From the NCBI GenBank assembly GCA_023423675.1, contig JAFAFD010000106.1, positions 1 to 7,189 on the forward strand: a DNA stretch of 7,189 nucleotides, in the 5' to 3' direction. Positions 1-6,405 of this stretch are shown one piece after another. The DNA comes from Pseudomonadota bacterium. Its GTDB lineage: Bacteria > Pseudomonadota > Gammaproteobacteria > Xanthomonadales > Xanthomonadaceae. The notes beneath the pieces are model-generated. The model did no database searches, had not been told where the DNA came from, and saw only the letters and a list, made by a program, of their open reading frames with translations. Every line of letters begins with the position of its first letter. Position 1 is the stretch's first letter. The position numbers were made by a program, and so were the translations under genes.

Positions 1-699
1 GCCGGTGCCAACGGCATGGTGCTGTCCAACGTCGCCAACGGTGCCATCGCCGCCGGCAGCCGCGATGCGGTCAACGGTGGCCAGCTGCATTCCATGCAGC
101 AGCAGCTCAACGGCCGCATGGACGGGCTGGAACAGCGCATGGACGGCCAGCCGCAGGCCCCGCAGTCGCGTGCGCTCACCGTGGCGGCTGTGGACAGCGC
201 CGCATCGTCCGCCCCGGCAGCCACCCCGGCCGCCGATGAGCCGACTGCACCGCCGCCGTCCAGCGGTGACAACAAGGTCGTGGCCGATGCCGGCAACGCA
301 CCGAAGTCGTCGCCGCAGCCGCAGGCCGATGCACCCAAGCCGGAGTCGCCCAAGCCGCAGGTGGACACCGCCGAGCTGGAGAAGATGCTGGCCCGTGCCA
401 ACGAGTACAGCGATGGCATCTCCCGCGAGGTGGACCGCCGCCTGGACAAGATGGACAAGCGCTTCAACCGCATGGCGGCAATGACCAGCGCGCAGAGTGC
501 GATGGCCATGAACACCGCCGGCCTGAACACCTACAACCGCCTCGGTGCGGGCGTGGGTTACAGCGAGGGTGAATCGGCCATGGCCGTGGGCTACCAGCGC
601 GTGTTGAACGACAAGGGCTCGGCCACCTTCAGCCTCAATGGTGCCTTCACCAACAGTGGTGAACGCAGCATGGGCGTGGGTGTGGGCATCGGCTGGTAA
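1..699 (+). CDS. Trimeric autotransporter adhesin (YadA-like), C-terminal part, 5' truncated by window edge
   Basis: This is the last 232 codons of a surface adhesin; the reading frame is open from base 1 and the true start lies outside the window. Such proteins (type Vc secretion) trimerise, and their C-termini form one 12-strand outer-membrane barrel that anchors a coiled-coil stalk and exported head. Residues about 8-31 of the visible part carry the YadA neck/stalk signature NVANG...DAVNGGQL. A short coiled coil follows to about residue 49. Residues 51-121 are rich in Pro, Ala, Ser and Lys. A second coiled coil runs about 123-160 (ELEKML...RRLDKMDKRF). The YadA anchor spans about 161-232, with alternating small and aromatic residues, ending GVGIGW before a TAA stop. 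A 9-bp hairpin and an unrecognised membrane-protein gene follow. The head domain cannot be described. The family call is secure; the specific adhesin is not identified. Confidence 0.93.
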   Translation, partial: AGANGMVLSNVANGAIAAGSRDAVNGGQLHSMQQQLNGRMDGLEQRMDGQPQAPQSRALTVAAVDSAASSAPAATPAADEPTAPPPSSGDNKVVADAGNAPKSSPQPQADAPKPESPKPQVDTAELEKMLARANEYSDGISREVDRRLDKMDKRFNRMAAMTSAQSAMAMNTAGLNTYNRLGAGVGYSEGESAMAVGYQRVLNDKGSATFSLNGAFTNSGERSMGVGVGIGW

Positions 700-707
700 G
701 CCGTGCA

Positions 708-749
708 GCCCCGGCGTGGCGCGCAGAAGGATGCCCGTTGCGCCGGGGC
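708..749 (+). terminator. Hairpin between adhesin and downstream membrane-protein gene
   Basis: A perfect 9-bp inverted repeat, GCCCCGGCG (708-716) and CGCCGGGGC (741-749), is separated by 24 bases. An alternative inner pairing GGCGC (718-722) with GCGCC (740-744) would compete with its base. It starts 8 bases after the adhesin stop and ends 5 bases before the ribosome binding site of the next gene. No T-run follows, so it is not a classical intrinsic terminator. It could be an attenuator or an mRNA-stabilising 3' structure. The hairpin is seen directly; its role is inferred. Confidence 0.4.
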
Positions 750-768
750 ACTTCAAAGGGAGATGGCG

Positions 769-1506
769 ATGTACAAGAAGTTCAGCCGTTTCATGACCTA
801 CCGGCGCTTCTACGTGTGGCGCGCGCGGTACAACTATGTGGTCCGCAGCATCAATGGATGGACGCTTGTGTACGCGCTGCTGGTGCTGGGGCTGGTGTAT
901 TCCTGCTGGGTCATCTGGAAGATCAGCAACCCACCGGTACCGCGCGTACATCCGGAGGCGGCCAAGGTGCAGGTGCGGTTGATCCGGGAGCAGTCGATGC
1001 ATCGCGTGGCCGTGGCACTCCACGGCGGCGGCAAGCCCGGGCAGGATTACACCACGGCTGACGAGGTGCGTGCGGCGACGCTGCGCGCGATGCGGGCGCG
1101 TGAGCTCTACCTGGGCGAGGAGTCCAAGCAGCTGCAGGCCGACATGCTGGCGGATATCTCCGATTACATCCGGGCGACGGGTGTGTGTGCGCCCTTCATC
1201 TGCTGGCATGTGAAAGAGAGCATCGCGCAGCTGCAGAGGGCAGGGCAGCGCACGGCTGCACTGGATGAAGCGCTGCGGCCGATGTTGAACCTGCCCAGCG
1301 GGGCGCTGCCGCCACTGGACGGGGGCCTGGACCGGCTGCAGAACTCGTGGTCCGACCCGTTCCAGGATGTGGTCTTCCACGGCTGGATGCTCAGCGACAT
1401 GCAGGTGCTGCACGAGCGCATGATGAAGGAGTATCCCCAGCGCGAGCCGATGCCGTGGTTGTCGCGGTTGATGGACAAGCCGTTGGACCCGCGCTACGCC
1501 ATGTGA
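769..1506 (+). CDS. Unrecognised single-pass inner-membrane protein downstream of adhesin
   Basis: I do not recognise a family for this 245-residue protein. The start at ATG 769 (MYKKFSRF) is chosen because the purine-rich AAAGGGAG at 755-762 sits 6 bases upstream. An in-frame ATG at 763 overlaps that site, and a GTG at 703 lies ahead of the 708-749 hairpin, so both are less likely. The first 28 residues are strongly basic (Lys3, Lys4, Arg7, Arg12, Arg13, Arg18, Arg20, Arg26). A hydrophobic, aromatic-rich membrane segment follows at about 31-51. By the positive-inside rule the remaining ~190 residues should be periplasmic. That part is mostly helical in appearance and has two cysteines in a CAPFIC motif (140-145) that could form a disulfide. 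It lies 69 bases after the adhesin, on the same strand, so co-transcription is plausible. A role in adhesin assembly is only a guess. The gene ends with TGA. Confidence 0.75.
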   Translation: MYKKFSRFMTYRRFYVWRARYNYVVRSINGWTLVYALLVLGLVYSCWVIWKISNPPVPRVHPEAAKVQVRLIREQSMHRVAVALHGGGKPGQDYTTADEVRAATLRAMRARELYLGEESKQLQADMLADISDYIRATGVCAPFICWHVKESIAQLQRAGQRTAALDEALRPMLNLPSGALPPLDGGLDRLQNSWSDPFQDVVFHGWMLSDMQVLHERMMKEYPQREPMPWLSRLMDKPLDPRYAM

Positions 1507-1521
1507 TGCGTTGGTGGGTGT

Positions 1522-1540
1522 CGCCGTGGTCGAAACGGCG
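1522..1540. terminator. Short inverted repeat after membrane-protein gene
   Basis: CGCCGT (1522-1527) and ACGGCG (1535-1540) form a 6-bp stem with a 7-base loop, 15 bases past the TGA of the upstream gene and just before a SMAG repeat. Together with that repeat it fills most of the convergent gap and may help end transcription from the left. There is no T-tract, so this call is weak. Confidence 0.25.
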
Positions 1541-1542
1541 TG

Positions 1543-1570
1543 GAGCAGCCGAGCGTGGGCTCGGCTCTAC
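1543..1570 (-). repeat. SMAG (GTAG-type REP) repeat overlapping the kinase stop codon
   Basis: Read on the minus strand, it begins GTAG (1570-1567) followed by a hairpin. On the plus strand the stem is AGCCGAGC (1547-1554), loop GTGG, GCTCGGCT (1559-1566). It is nearly the same as the minus-oriented copy at 6409-6436, with two mismatches over the 30-base stretches 1541-1570 and 6407-6436. The TAG of its GTAG head (1569-1567) is the stop codon of the histidine kinase gene. It is the only sizeable structure between the two convergent genes here, so it probably also acts as a transcription end or mRNA 3' stabiliser. Confidence 0.88.
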
Positions 1571-2898
1571 AACGGGGCGGCCTCGGGCAGCCACAGGGTC
1601 ACGGCTGCGCCGCCCAGCGGGCTGTCGCCAATCTCTACGTGTCCACCATGGCGTTGGGTAATGGCTTTGACCATCGCCAGCCCCAAGCCGAAGCCTTCGG
1701 TGGATTGGCACAGGCGCACGTAGGGCGCAAAGACCTGCTGCCGATGGGCGGGGGGAATGCCCGGTCCGTCGTCTTCCACGCGCAGGCGCAGGCCTCCCTG
1801 GTGCAGCTCCGCTTGCATGCGCACTGCCGAGCGGGCATGCCGCACTGCGTTGGCCAGCAGATTGCGCACTGCCAGATCCAGCGCTGCTTCGTTGGCGTGT
1901 ACCGTCAGCTGCGGGCAGCACTGGCAGGTCACTGCGGGGCCGGGCGATCGGCAGATGGCGGTCGCCGCGTTCCGCAGCAGTGTCTTCACGTTCACCGGGC
2001 GGCGTTCCACCAGGGGCATCCGCCCAAAGCGCAGGTATTCCACGCTGGCGGCGGTCAGGTCCTGCAGCAGCTGCAGATCGGTCTGCAGGTCGTGCAGCAG
2101 CGTGCCCTCATCGTCCGGCACCGCCTGCTGTTCTTCCATCAGCCCTACCGTAAACCGCATCCGCGCCAACGGCGTGCGCAGTTCATGCGCCATGGCCTGC
2201 CCCAGGAGGCGCTGCCCGTCCAGCAGCACCTGCAGCTGCTGTGAAAGATCGTCCAGCGCATGACCCAATGGCCGCAGCAGGCGGGTGCGAAGGGGCGGCA
2301 CGGGGTGGCTGAAGGCATTGGCCTGCAGGTGATGCACGGTGTCGTGCAGCACCTTGACGTCATGCCAGAAGCGGTGGATGAGGAAGTACAGCGGAAGCGC
2401 CACAGCGGCTGCCACGGTGGTCAGCAGGCTCAGCCAGTACAGGCCGTCCTCCAGCAGCTCCTCCTCATCGTCATCGTTGTCGGGCACGTTGCTGAAGTCA
2501 CCCAGCGTCAGCACGGAGCTCGTTCCCGTGAGCCGTTGGTGGCTGTAGGCGCCGTCCGCGGATACCACGATCTGCCCGTCCCGCAGCTTATCCGCATCAG
2601 CAGCCGGCAGCTGCCCTTCAATCTCAGCCAGGGGTTGCAGCTGCAGGGGATAGGCGAACAGCGTCTGCAGCCCTGCCAGGGCCTCAGCGCGCTGCGCCTC
2701 GGGCACCTGCAGCAGGCGATCGGCCAGCAGCGCGTGGCTGCCCTGCACGCGGTAGTGCAGGGTGGAGACCGGCGTCGGGTCGAGCAGCCGTTCCCACAGC
2801 AAGGTGCCGGCCGTCAACAGCAGCAGCTGCGCCACGATGAAAATCACGCAGTAGCGCACATAGAGGGGCAGTGGCCCCTTCAGGCGTCGTGGCCTCAC
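1567..2898 (-). CDS. rstB: RstB-like sensor histidine kinase
   Basis: This 443-residue inner-membrane kinase should autophosphorylate His238 and pass phosphate to Asp52 of the regulator encoded just upstream. Membrane segment 1 is at about 13-34, a periplasmic sensor at about 35-151, and membrane segment 2 at about 153-175. HAMP-like sequence follows to about 225. The H-box is MAHELRTPLARMRF, the N-box RNLLANAVRHA (345-355), G1 DDGPGIP (376-382) and G2 GFGLGLAMV (402-410), so all catalytic motifs are intact. Length and several stretches (LRDGQIV in the sensor, the H-box) resemble E. coli RstB (433 residues). The GTG start overlaps the regulator's TGA as GTGA, implying translational coupling; there is no good ribosome binding site of its own. 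Oddities are a dense acidic run at 140-151 beside membrane segment 2 and a CQCC cluster at 325-328. The stop TAG belongs to a SMAG repeat. Kinase identity is near certain; the RstB assignment is by resemblance. Confidence 0.92.
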   Translation of the reverse strand: MRPRRLKGPLPLYVRYCVIFIVAQLLLLTAGTLLWERLLDPTPVSTLHYRVQGSHALLADRLLQVPEAQRAEALAGLQTLFAYPLQLQPLAEIEGQLPAADADKLRDGQIVVSADGAYSHQRLTGTSSVLTLGDFSNVPDNDDDEEELLEDGLYWLSLLTTVAAAVALPLYFLIHRFWHDVKVLHDTVHHLQANAFSHPVPPLRTRLLRPLGHALDDLSQQLQVLLDGQRLLGQAMAHELRTPLARMRFTVGLMEEQQAVPDDEGTLLHDLQTDLQLLQDLTAASVEYLRFGRMPLVERRPVNVKTLLRNAATAICRSPGPAVTCQCCPQLTVHANEAALDLAVRNLLANAVRHARSAVRMQAELHQGGLRLRVEDDGPGIPPAHRQQVFAPYVRLCQSTEGFGLGLAMVKAITQRHGGHVEIGDSPLGGAAVTLWLPEAAPL

Positions 2899-3587
2899 TG
2901 CCAGCCGCTTGCATTGAACAGGTAGCCTCGCCCGCGCACGGTGCGGATACGCAAAGGCTCGCTGTCGAGATCGCCCAGCTTGCGGCGCAGCCGCGATACG
3001 CGTGCGTCGATGGACCGGTCCATGCCGTCAAAGCCGATGCCGCGCAGGCCCTTGAACAAGTCATCGCGGTGCAGGGTGCGGCCAGCGTTGCGTGCCAGGA
3101 TCAGCAGCAGATCGAATTCGGCCGTGGTCAGCGCAATCGGCGCGCTGCCCAGCTGCACCGTACGGCTGCCGGGATCGATGCTCAACTGACCAAAGACAAG
3201 CAGTTCGGGCTCAGAGCGTCCGCCCGCGTGCGCGCGCCGCAGATGGGCGCGCAGGCGCGCGACCAGCACGGCCGGCTCGATGGGTTTGGTGAAGTAGTCA
3301 TCTGCCCCGAGCTCCAGGCCCACCACCTGATGGATGTCATCGGCGCGCGCACTGAAGATGCACAGCAGGCCGTCATAGCCGCGCCGCAACGCGCGGCAGG
3401 TATCCAGGCCATCCATGTCCGGCAGGCCGAGGTCAAGCAGGATGATCTGCGGGGTCTCGTTGGCAACGTGCTCGATGGCGTCCTGCCCGTTCGCAACGCG
3501 GGTGACGTGGAAGGCGTGGCGCTGGAGATAGCGGGTGATCAGACCGGCCAGGCGGTCGTCGTCTTCAACAAGCAGTAGCTGATGCAT
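2895..3587 (-). CDS. rstA: RstA-like OmpR-family response regulator
   Basis: This 230-residue transcription factor has an N-terminal receiver domain (about 1-117) and a C-terminal winged-helix DNA-binding domain (about 130-227). Receiver residues are complete: acidic pocket Glu8/Asp9/Asp10, phosphoacceptor Asp52 in LLDLGLP, switch Ser79 and Lys101 in FTKP. The winged helix contains TTAEFDLL, then LRGIGFDGMDRSIDARVSRL and the end RGRGYLF. These closely parallel E. coli RstA, which has LRGVSYDGLDRSVD at the same place. The ATG at 3587 is chosen because MHQLLLVEDD aligns with the usual receiver start. An in-frame GTG at 3644 would add 19 residues with no better ribosome binding site. Neither start has a clear Shine-Dalgarno. 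The gene is first in an operon with the kinase and divergent from the outer-membrane barrel gene. Its targets are unknown; autoregulation and control of the divergent gene are plausible. Confidence 0.93.
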   Translation of the reverse strand: MHQLLLVEDDDRLAGLITRYLQRHAFHVTRVANGQDAIEHVANETPQIILLDLGLPDMDGLDTCRALRRGYDGLLCIFSARADDIHQVVGLELGADDYFTKPIEPAVLVARLRAHLRRAHAGGRSEPELLVFGQLSIDPGSRTVQLGSAPIALTTAEFDLLLILARNAGRTLHRDDLFKGLRGIGFDGMDRSIDARVSRLRRKLGDLDSEPLRIRTVRGRGYLFNASGWQ

Positions 3588-3821
3588 GGGCGTTAGGAAT
3601 AGTTGCAGAACGCGGTCGATAGTAGGCAGGGCACTGCCATTCACGTCATTGCCAAATGCGACACGGCGCTAGAGTGCGGGGGGCTGTGTTCAGCTGGCTG
3701 GGCGTGTCGTTACGAAGCGTCATGATCGGCCTCAGCGCGGTGACATCGCTGCCACAGACGCACTGAGGCGGGGGCGCGGAGGCCTCCGCAAGATGGGCGC
3801 TCCAACAGAACGGAGTTCCAC
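3588..3821. promoter_or_regulatory. Divergent control region between the two-component operon and the outer-membrane barrel gene
   Basis: These 234 bases contain no gene and must hold the starts of both divergent transcripts. Visible elements are a small inverted repeat GGCAG/CTGCC (3625-3638), TGCCAT and TGCCAA direct repeats 15 bases apart (3635 and 3650), and GCCTCAG/CTGAGGC arms at 3729-3735 and 3763-3769. There is also a 14-bp perfect palindrome at 3776-3789. I find no convincing sigma-70 promoter on either strand. The best rightward candidate, TTGCCA with TAGAGT and a 15-base spacer, is poor. No match to the E. coli RstA box (TACATNTNGTTACA) is evident. Either strand's promoter could need activation. 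Confidence 0.5.
3776..3789. promoter_or_regulatory. 14-bp perfect palindrome upstream of barrel gene
   Basis: GCGGAGGCCTCCGC is a perfect dyad with no central spacer. It lies 32 bases before the ATG at 3822 and 22 bases before its GGAG ribosome binding site. Its size and position suit a dimeric repressor operator, but the sequence could also be chance in GC-rich DNA. It resembles no SMAG repeat. Confidence 0.3.
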
Positions 3822-4454
3822 ATGACGCAGTATTTCTCTCCTCTTCTCGGCGCGTTGCTGCTGGCCGCAGTGCCGGCCGTAGCCTTGGCCGATGCCTCGG
3901 ACCGTACGGGTGTCTATGGCGTGGCCGGCCTCGGCAAGGCGCAGTTGAGCGCCTACGGCAAGCACGTGCCCAACGACAAGCTGACCAAGGACGTGGGGCC
4001 GTCGCGCCTGGCCTACACGCTGGGCGCCGGTTACCGCATCAACCGCTACGCCGCAGTGGAATCGGACTTCAGCAGCATGGGCCGGCACGCCAAGTCGTCT
4101 GCCAAGGGCAACGGCAAGCCGCAGCGCACCGGTGTCAGCAGCCGCGCGGTGTCGGTCTCGGCGCTGGGTATCGTGCCGGTGGGCCAGCACGTTGAACTGT
4201 TCGGCCGGGCCGGCCTGGGCAACATGCAGTCGCGCTATCTCGCAGGCGGTTCCACCGATGCGCGTACCGTCAAGACCAGTGGGCTTGCGCGTCAGTATGG
4301 CCTGGGCAGCCAGCTGCACCTCTCCGACAGCAGCTTCCTGCGTACCGAGTACAGCGTGTTGCGTGCGCGCAAGGGCAGTGACGTGGCCAGGGCGGTGAAT
4401 GGCGACCGGCTGCACAACGCACAGCTCACCCTGTCCTACGGCTATCGATTCTGA
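3822..4454 (+). CDS. Small outer-membrane beta-barrel protein (OmpA transmembrane-domain-like)
   Basis: This 210-residue protein has a signal peptide at about 1-23 (hydrophobic [16 protein letters not shown]), with likely signal peptidase I cleavage after ALA at 21-23. The mature ~187 residues match a single eight-strand barrel of the OMP_b-brl/OmpA-N type: [51 protein letters not shown] and the last strand [10 protein letters not shown]. That strand ends in the C-terminal Phe typical of Bam-assembled barrels. No peptidoglycan-binding OmpA domain follows. A basic, Ser/Gly-rich loop at about 87-106 is probably extracellular. The ATG at 3822 has GGAG 6 bases upstream (3812-3815). The gene is divergent from the RstA-like regulator, and a hairpin separates it from the synthetase-like gene 65 bases on. 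Such proteins can be structural, adhesive or ligand-binding; nothing here decides which. Confidence 0.88.
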   Translation: MTQYFSPLLGALLLAAVPAVALADASDRTGVYGVAGLGKAQLSAYGKHVPNDKLTKDVGPSRLAYTLGAGYRINRYAAVESDFSSMGRHAKSSAKGNGKPQRTGVSSRAVSVSALGIVPVGQHVELFGRAGLGNMQSRYLAGGSTDARTVKTSGLARQYGLGSQLHLSDSSFLRTEYSVLRARKGSDVARAVNGDRLHNAQLTLSYGYRF

Positions 4455-4462
4455 CGAAGGCA

Positions 4463-4495
4463 CCGGAACGGGCAGTCTCTCCCTGCCCGTTCCGG
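4463..4495 (+). terminator. Strong hairpin after the barrel gene (terminator or attenuator)
   Basis: A perfect 13-bp stem, CCGGAACGGGCAG (4463-4475) with CTGCCCGTTCCGG (4483-4495), closes a 7-base loop. It starts 8 bases after the barrel stop. No T-run follows, so it may terminate imperfectly or simply protect the barrel mRNA. Only 24 bases remain before the next ATG, too few for a separate promoter downstream of the stem. Confidence 0.6.
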
Positions 4496-4519
4496 CCCTC
4501 GGGTGATGAGGCCCGCACA

Positions 4520-6373
4520 ATGAACGGAATGGCGGGGGTATGGTCCCCGGAAATCTCCAGCGCCCCGGTGCAGCAGCGCGTTCTGGCAATGCTGGAGGCT
4601 GTACCAGCCGCACCCGGCGGGCACTGCCAGTGGCTGGGTTCGGGGAGGCGCCTGGCGCTGGCGCGGGTAGGCACTGAGGTGAGCCATGCGGGCTCGGTAG
4701 TGCACTCGTCGTGCGGGCGATACGTGGTCATGTGGGATGGCTGGGTCGTGACGCCTGGCCGACTGCCACTGGCCGATCTGATCAGCGTCCGGGGCATCGC
4801 CGCGGCTGTGCCGCAGCTGAGGGGCGCCTATGCGCTGGCCGTTTTCGATACCCACACCGCCGATCTCTGGCTGGCGCGTGATGCCGCCGGGCAGCATCCG
4901 CTGTACTACGGTTGGTCCGCCGGCAGCCTGGTCTTCGCCAGCACACTGGGCATGCTGCGTGCAGACCCGTGCGCGGCGCATCAGATCAATCGCGATGTGT
5001 TGGCGCTGTATCTGCAGCGCGGTTACGTGCCCGCGCCTCACTGCATCATGCAGGGGGTATTCAAACTGCGCCCAGGCACGGTGCTGCGGCTTGACGAGGC
5101 TGCGGTCATCCGGGGCGCGCAGCTGCACCATGCCGGCATCGACCAGCAGCTGCTGCAACCGGTGGTCGCTGCATCGACGCTGGGAACTGCAGGCAGTGTC
5201 GGGGACCGGGAGGCCATCGACGCGCTGGATGCGCGCATTCACCAGTGCGTGGGCGTTGCGCACGAAGCGGGCGCGCATGCGGCGTTTCTTTCCGGTGGGG
5301 TCGACTCGTCGCTGGTGGCAGCGGCGCTGCAGGCGCACAGCGCACAGCCGGTGGATACGCTCTGCGTGGGCTTCCACGATGAAGCACACGACGAGCGTGC
5401 GTGGGCGGCAGCGGTTGCAAAAGCGTTGGGCACTCGCCATCACGACGTGTTGCTTTCAGGGGGGGCGGTGATGGACATGATGCCGGCCGTTGCCGCTGCA
5501 TGGTGCGAGCCGTTTGCCGACGCATCGCAGGTGCCTACGCTGCTGGGCAGCCAGTGGATGGGGGACCACTGCCGCATGGCGCTGGCGGGCGACGGCGGCG
5601 ATGAGCTGTGGTTTGGCCATGCCGCCCACGCCAAGGCCCTGCGCAATGCGCGCCTTGCACGCTGGCTGCCAGCGGCCGTACGCGGCCTTGCTGGCCGTTA
5701 CGCGCGAGGCAGTGGCGAGCTGCCGCGGCTGGGCGGCTGGCCTGCGCTGCTGGCCAATGTCGCCAGCGCTGACATCCGCCACCACTTCCATCTGCGCACC
5801 GTGCGCTGGCGTGATCCCTGCCGTCTGGTGAAGGGGGCGCGCGTGCTGCGCACACCCTATGACGATCCACACGGCATTGCCTGGCACGAGGACGATGCAC
5901 GGCAGCTGCAGCAGCTGGAGGTCTGCATGGAGCTGGCGGAGGGCATTCTGACCAAGACCCACCGCGCGGCGTTGCATGCCGGGCTGCAGGTGCACGCACC
6001 GTTGCTGGACCCGGCGATCATGGCGCTGTCATGGCAGTTGCCATTGCACCTCAAGTATCGCGACGGCCAGCACAAGTGGTTGCCCAGACAGGTGCTGCTG
6101 CGTTACCTGCCGGACGCGCTGGTCAACCGGCCCAAACGCGGCTTCGGGCCACCGGTGGCCAGATGGCTGCGCGGGCCGCTTCGTCCTTGGGCGGAGGCGT
6201 TGCTGTCGCCCAAGGCGTTGCAGGCCCATGGCCTGTTTGATGAGGCCATCATCGGGTCCATGTGGCAGCAGTTCCTGGCCGGTGAGCGGCGCTGGCATCC
6301 GCTGTTGTGGACCGTGCTGATGTTCCAGGCCTGGTACCAGCGGCACGTGCTCGGCCCCGTGCGGCCGCCGTAG
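4520..6373 (+). CDS. Asparagine-synthetase-fold protein with inactive glutaminase domain
   Basis: This 617-residue cytoplasmic protein has the two-domain layout of AsnB-type amidotransferases. Classical AsnB begins MCGIAG, where Cys2 becomes the N-terminal nucleophile that hydrolyses glutamine; here it begins MNGMAGVW, with Asn. The usual NGE motif reads WDGW (72-75), and the following segment with the conserved Asp is missing or shortened. Fold-core motifs survive ([11 protein letters not shown] 100-110, [13 protein letters not shown] 118-130). The synthetase domain is well kept: PP-loop LSGGVDSS (257-264), EPFAD (330-334), LAGDGGDEL (355-363), ILTKTHRA (476-483), APLLD (493-497) and RPKRGFG (537-543). 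It should still adenylate a carboxylate and form an amide, using free ammonia or an amine as nucleophile, like beta-lactam synthetase or lasso cyclases; the substrate is unknown. GAGG at 4508-4511 supports the ATG at 4520. It may be co-transcribed with the barrel gene through the hairpin. The TAG stop lies in a SMAG repeat. Confidence 0.88.
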   Translation: MNGMAGVWSPEISSAPVQQRVLAMLEAVPAAPGGHCQWLGSGRRLALARVGTEVSHAGSVVHSSCGRYVVMWDGWVVTPGRLPLADLISVRGIAAAVPQLRGAYALAVFDTHTADLWLARDAAGQHPLYYGWSAGSLVFASTLGMLRADPCAAHQINRDVLALYLQRGYVPAPHCIMQGVFKLRPGTVLRLDEAAVIRGAQLHHAGIDQQLLQPVVAASTLGTAGSVGDREAIDALDARIHQCVGVAHEAGAHAAFLSGGVDSSLVAAALQAHSAQPVDTLCVGFHDEAHDERAWAAAVAKALGTRHHDVLLSGGAVMDMMPAVAAAWCEPFADASQVPTLLGSQWMGDHCRMALAGDGGDELWFGHAAHAKALRNARLARWLPAAVRGLAGRYARGSGELPRLGGWPALLANVASADIRHHFHLRTVRWRDPCRLVKGARVLRTPYDDPHGIAWHEDDARQLQQLEVCMELAEGILTKTHRAALHAGLQVHAPLLDPAIMALSWQLPLHLKYRDGQHKWLPRQVLLRYLPDALVNRPKRGFGPPVARWLRGPLRPWAEALLSPKALQAHGLFDEAIIGSMWQQFLAGERRWHPLLWTVLMFQAWYQRHVLGPVRPP

Positions 6374-6394
6374 AGCCGAACCCATGTTCGGCTC
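6370..6394 (+). repeat. SMAG (GTAG-type REP) repeat overlapping the synthetase-like stop codon
   Basis: GTAG (6370-6373) is followed by a 9-bp stem, GAGCCGAAC (6373-6381), loop CCAT, GTTCGGCTC (6386-6394). The TAG at 6371-6373 is the stop codon of the synthetase-like gene. With the next copy it forms an inverted pair whose GTAG heads point outward. Confidence 0.9.
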
Positions 6395-6405
6395 AGATCC
6401 ACGCC

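Noticed and set aside
2041..2240. Repeated CTGCAGCAG-like words
   Set aside because: They reflect Leu/Gln-rich coding sequence of the kinase dimerisation region, not a separate repeat element.
1540..2925. Plus-strand open frames (1540-2244 and 2260-2925) opposite the histidine kinase
   Set aside because: They are Gln/His/Arg-rich mirrors of the kinase's Leu/Gln codons; the kinase H, N and G boxes make the minus strand the coding one.
3588..3644. Extended regulator start at GTG 3644
   Set aside because: The extra 19 residues precede the normal receiver-domain start and have no Shine-Dalgarno; the ATG at 3587 matches the family N-terminus.
3645..3680. Sigma-70 promoter (TTGCCA / TAGAGT) for the barrel gene, and TTGGCA for the regulator
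   Set aside because: The plus-strand spacing is 15 bases with a weak -10; the minus-strand TTGGCA has no -10 at 16-18 bases. Not reported as promoters.
3732..4613. Long minus-strand open frame (293 codons) opposite the barrel gene
   Set aside because: It lies antisense to a well-supported signal-peptide/barrel gene, has no good ribosome binding site or family motif, and is Arg/His/Ala-rich as expected of a GC-rich shadow frame.
4442..5443. Minus-strand open frame (333 codons) opposite the synthetase-like gene
   Set aside because: The plus strand encodes clear AsnB-family motifs throughout; the antisense translation has shadow composition and no recognisable domain.
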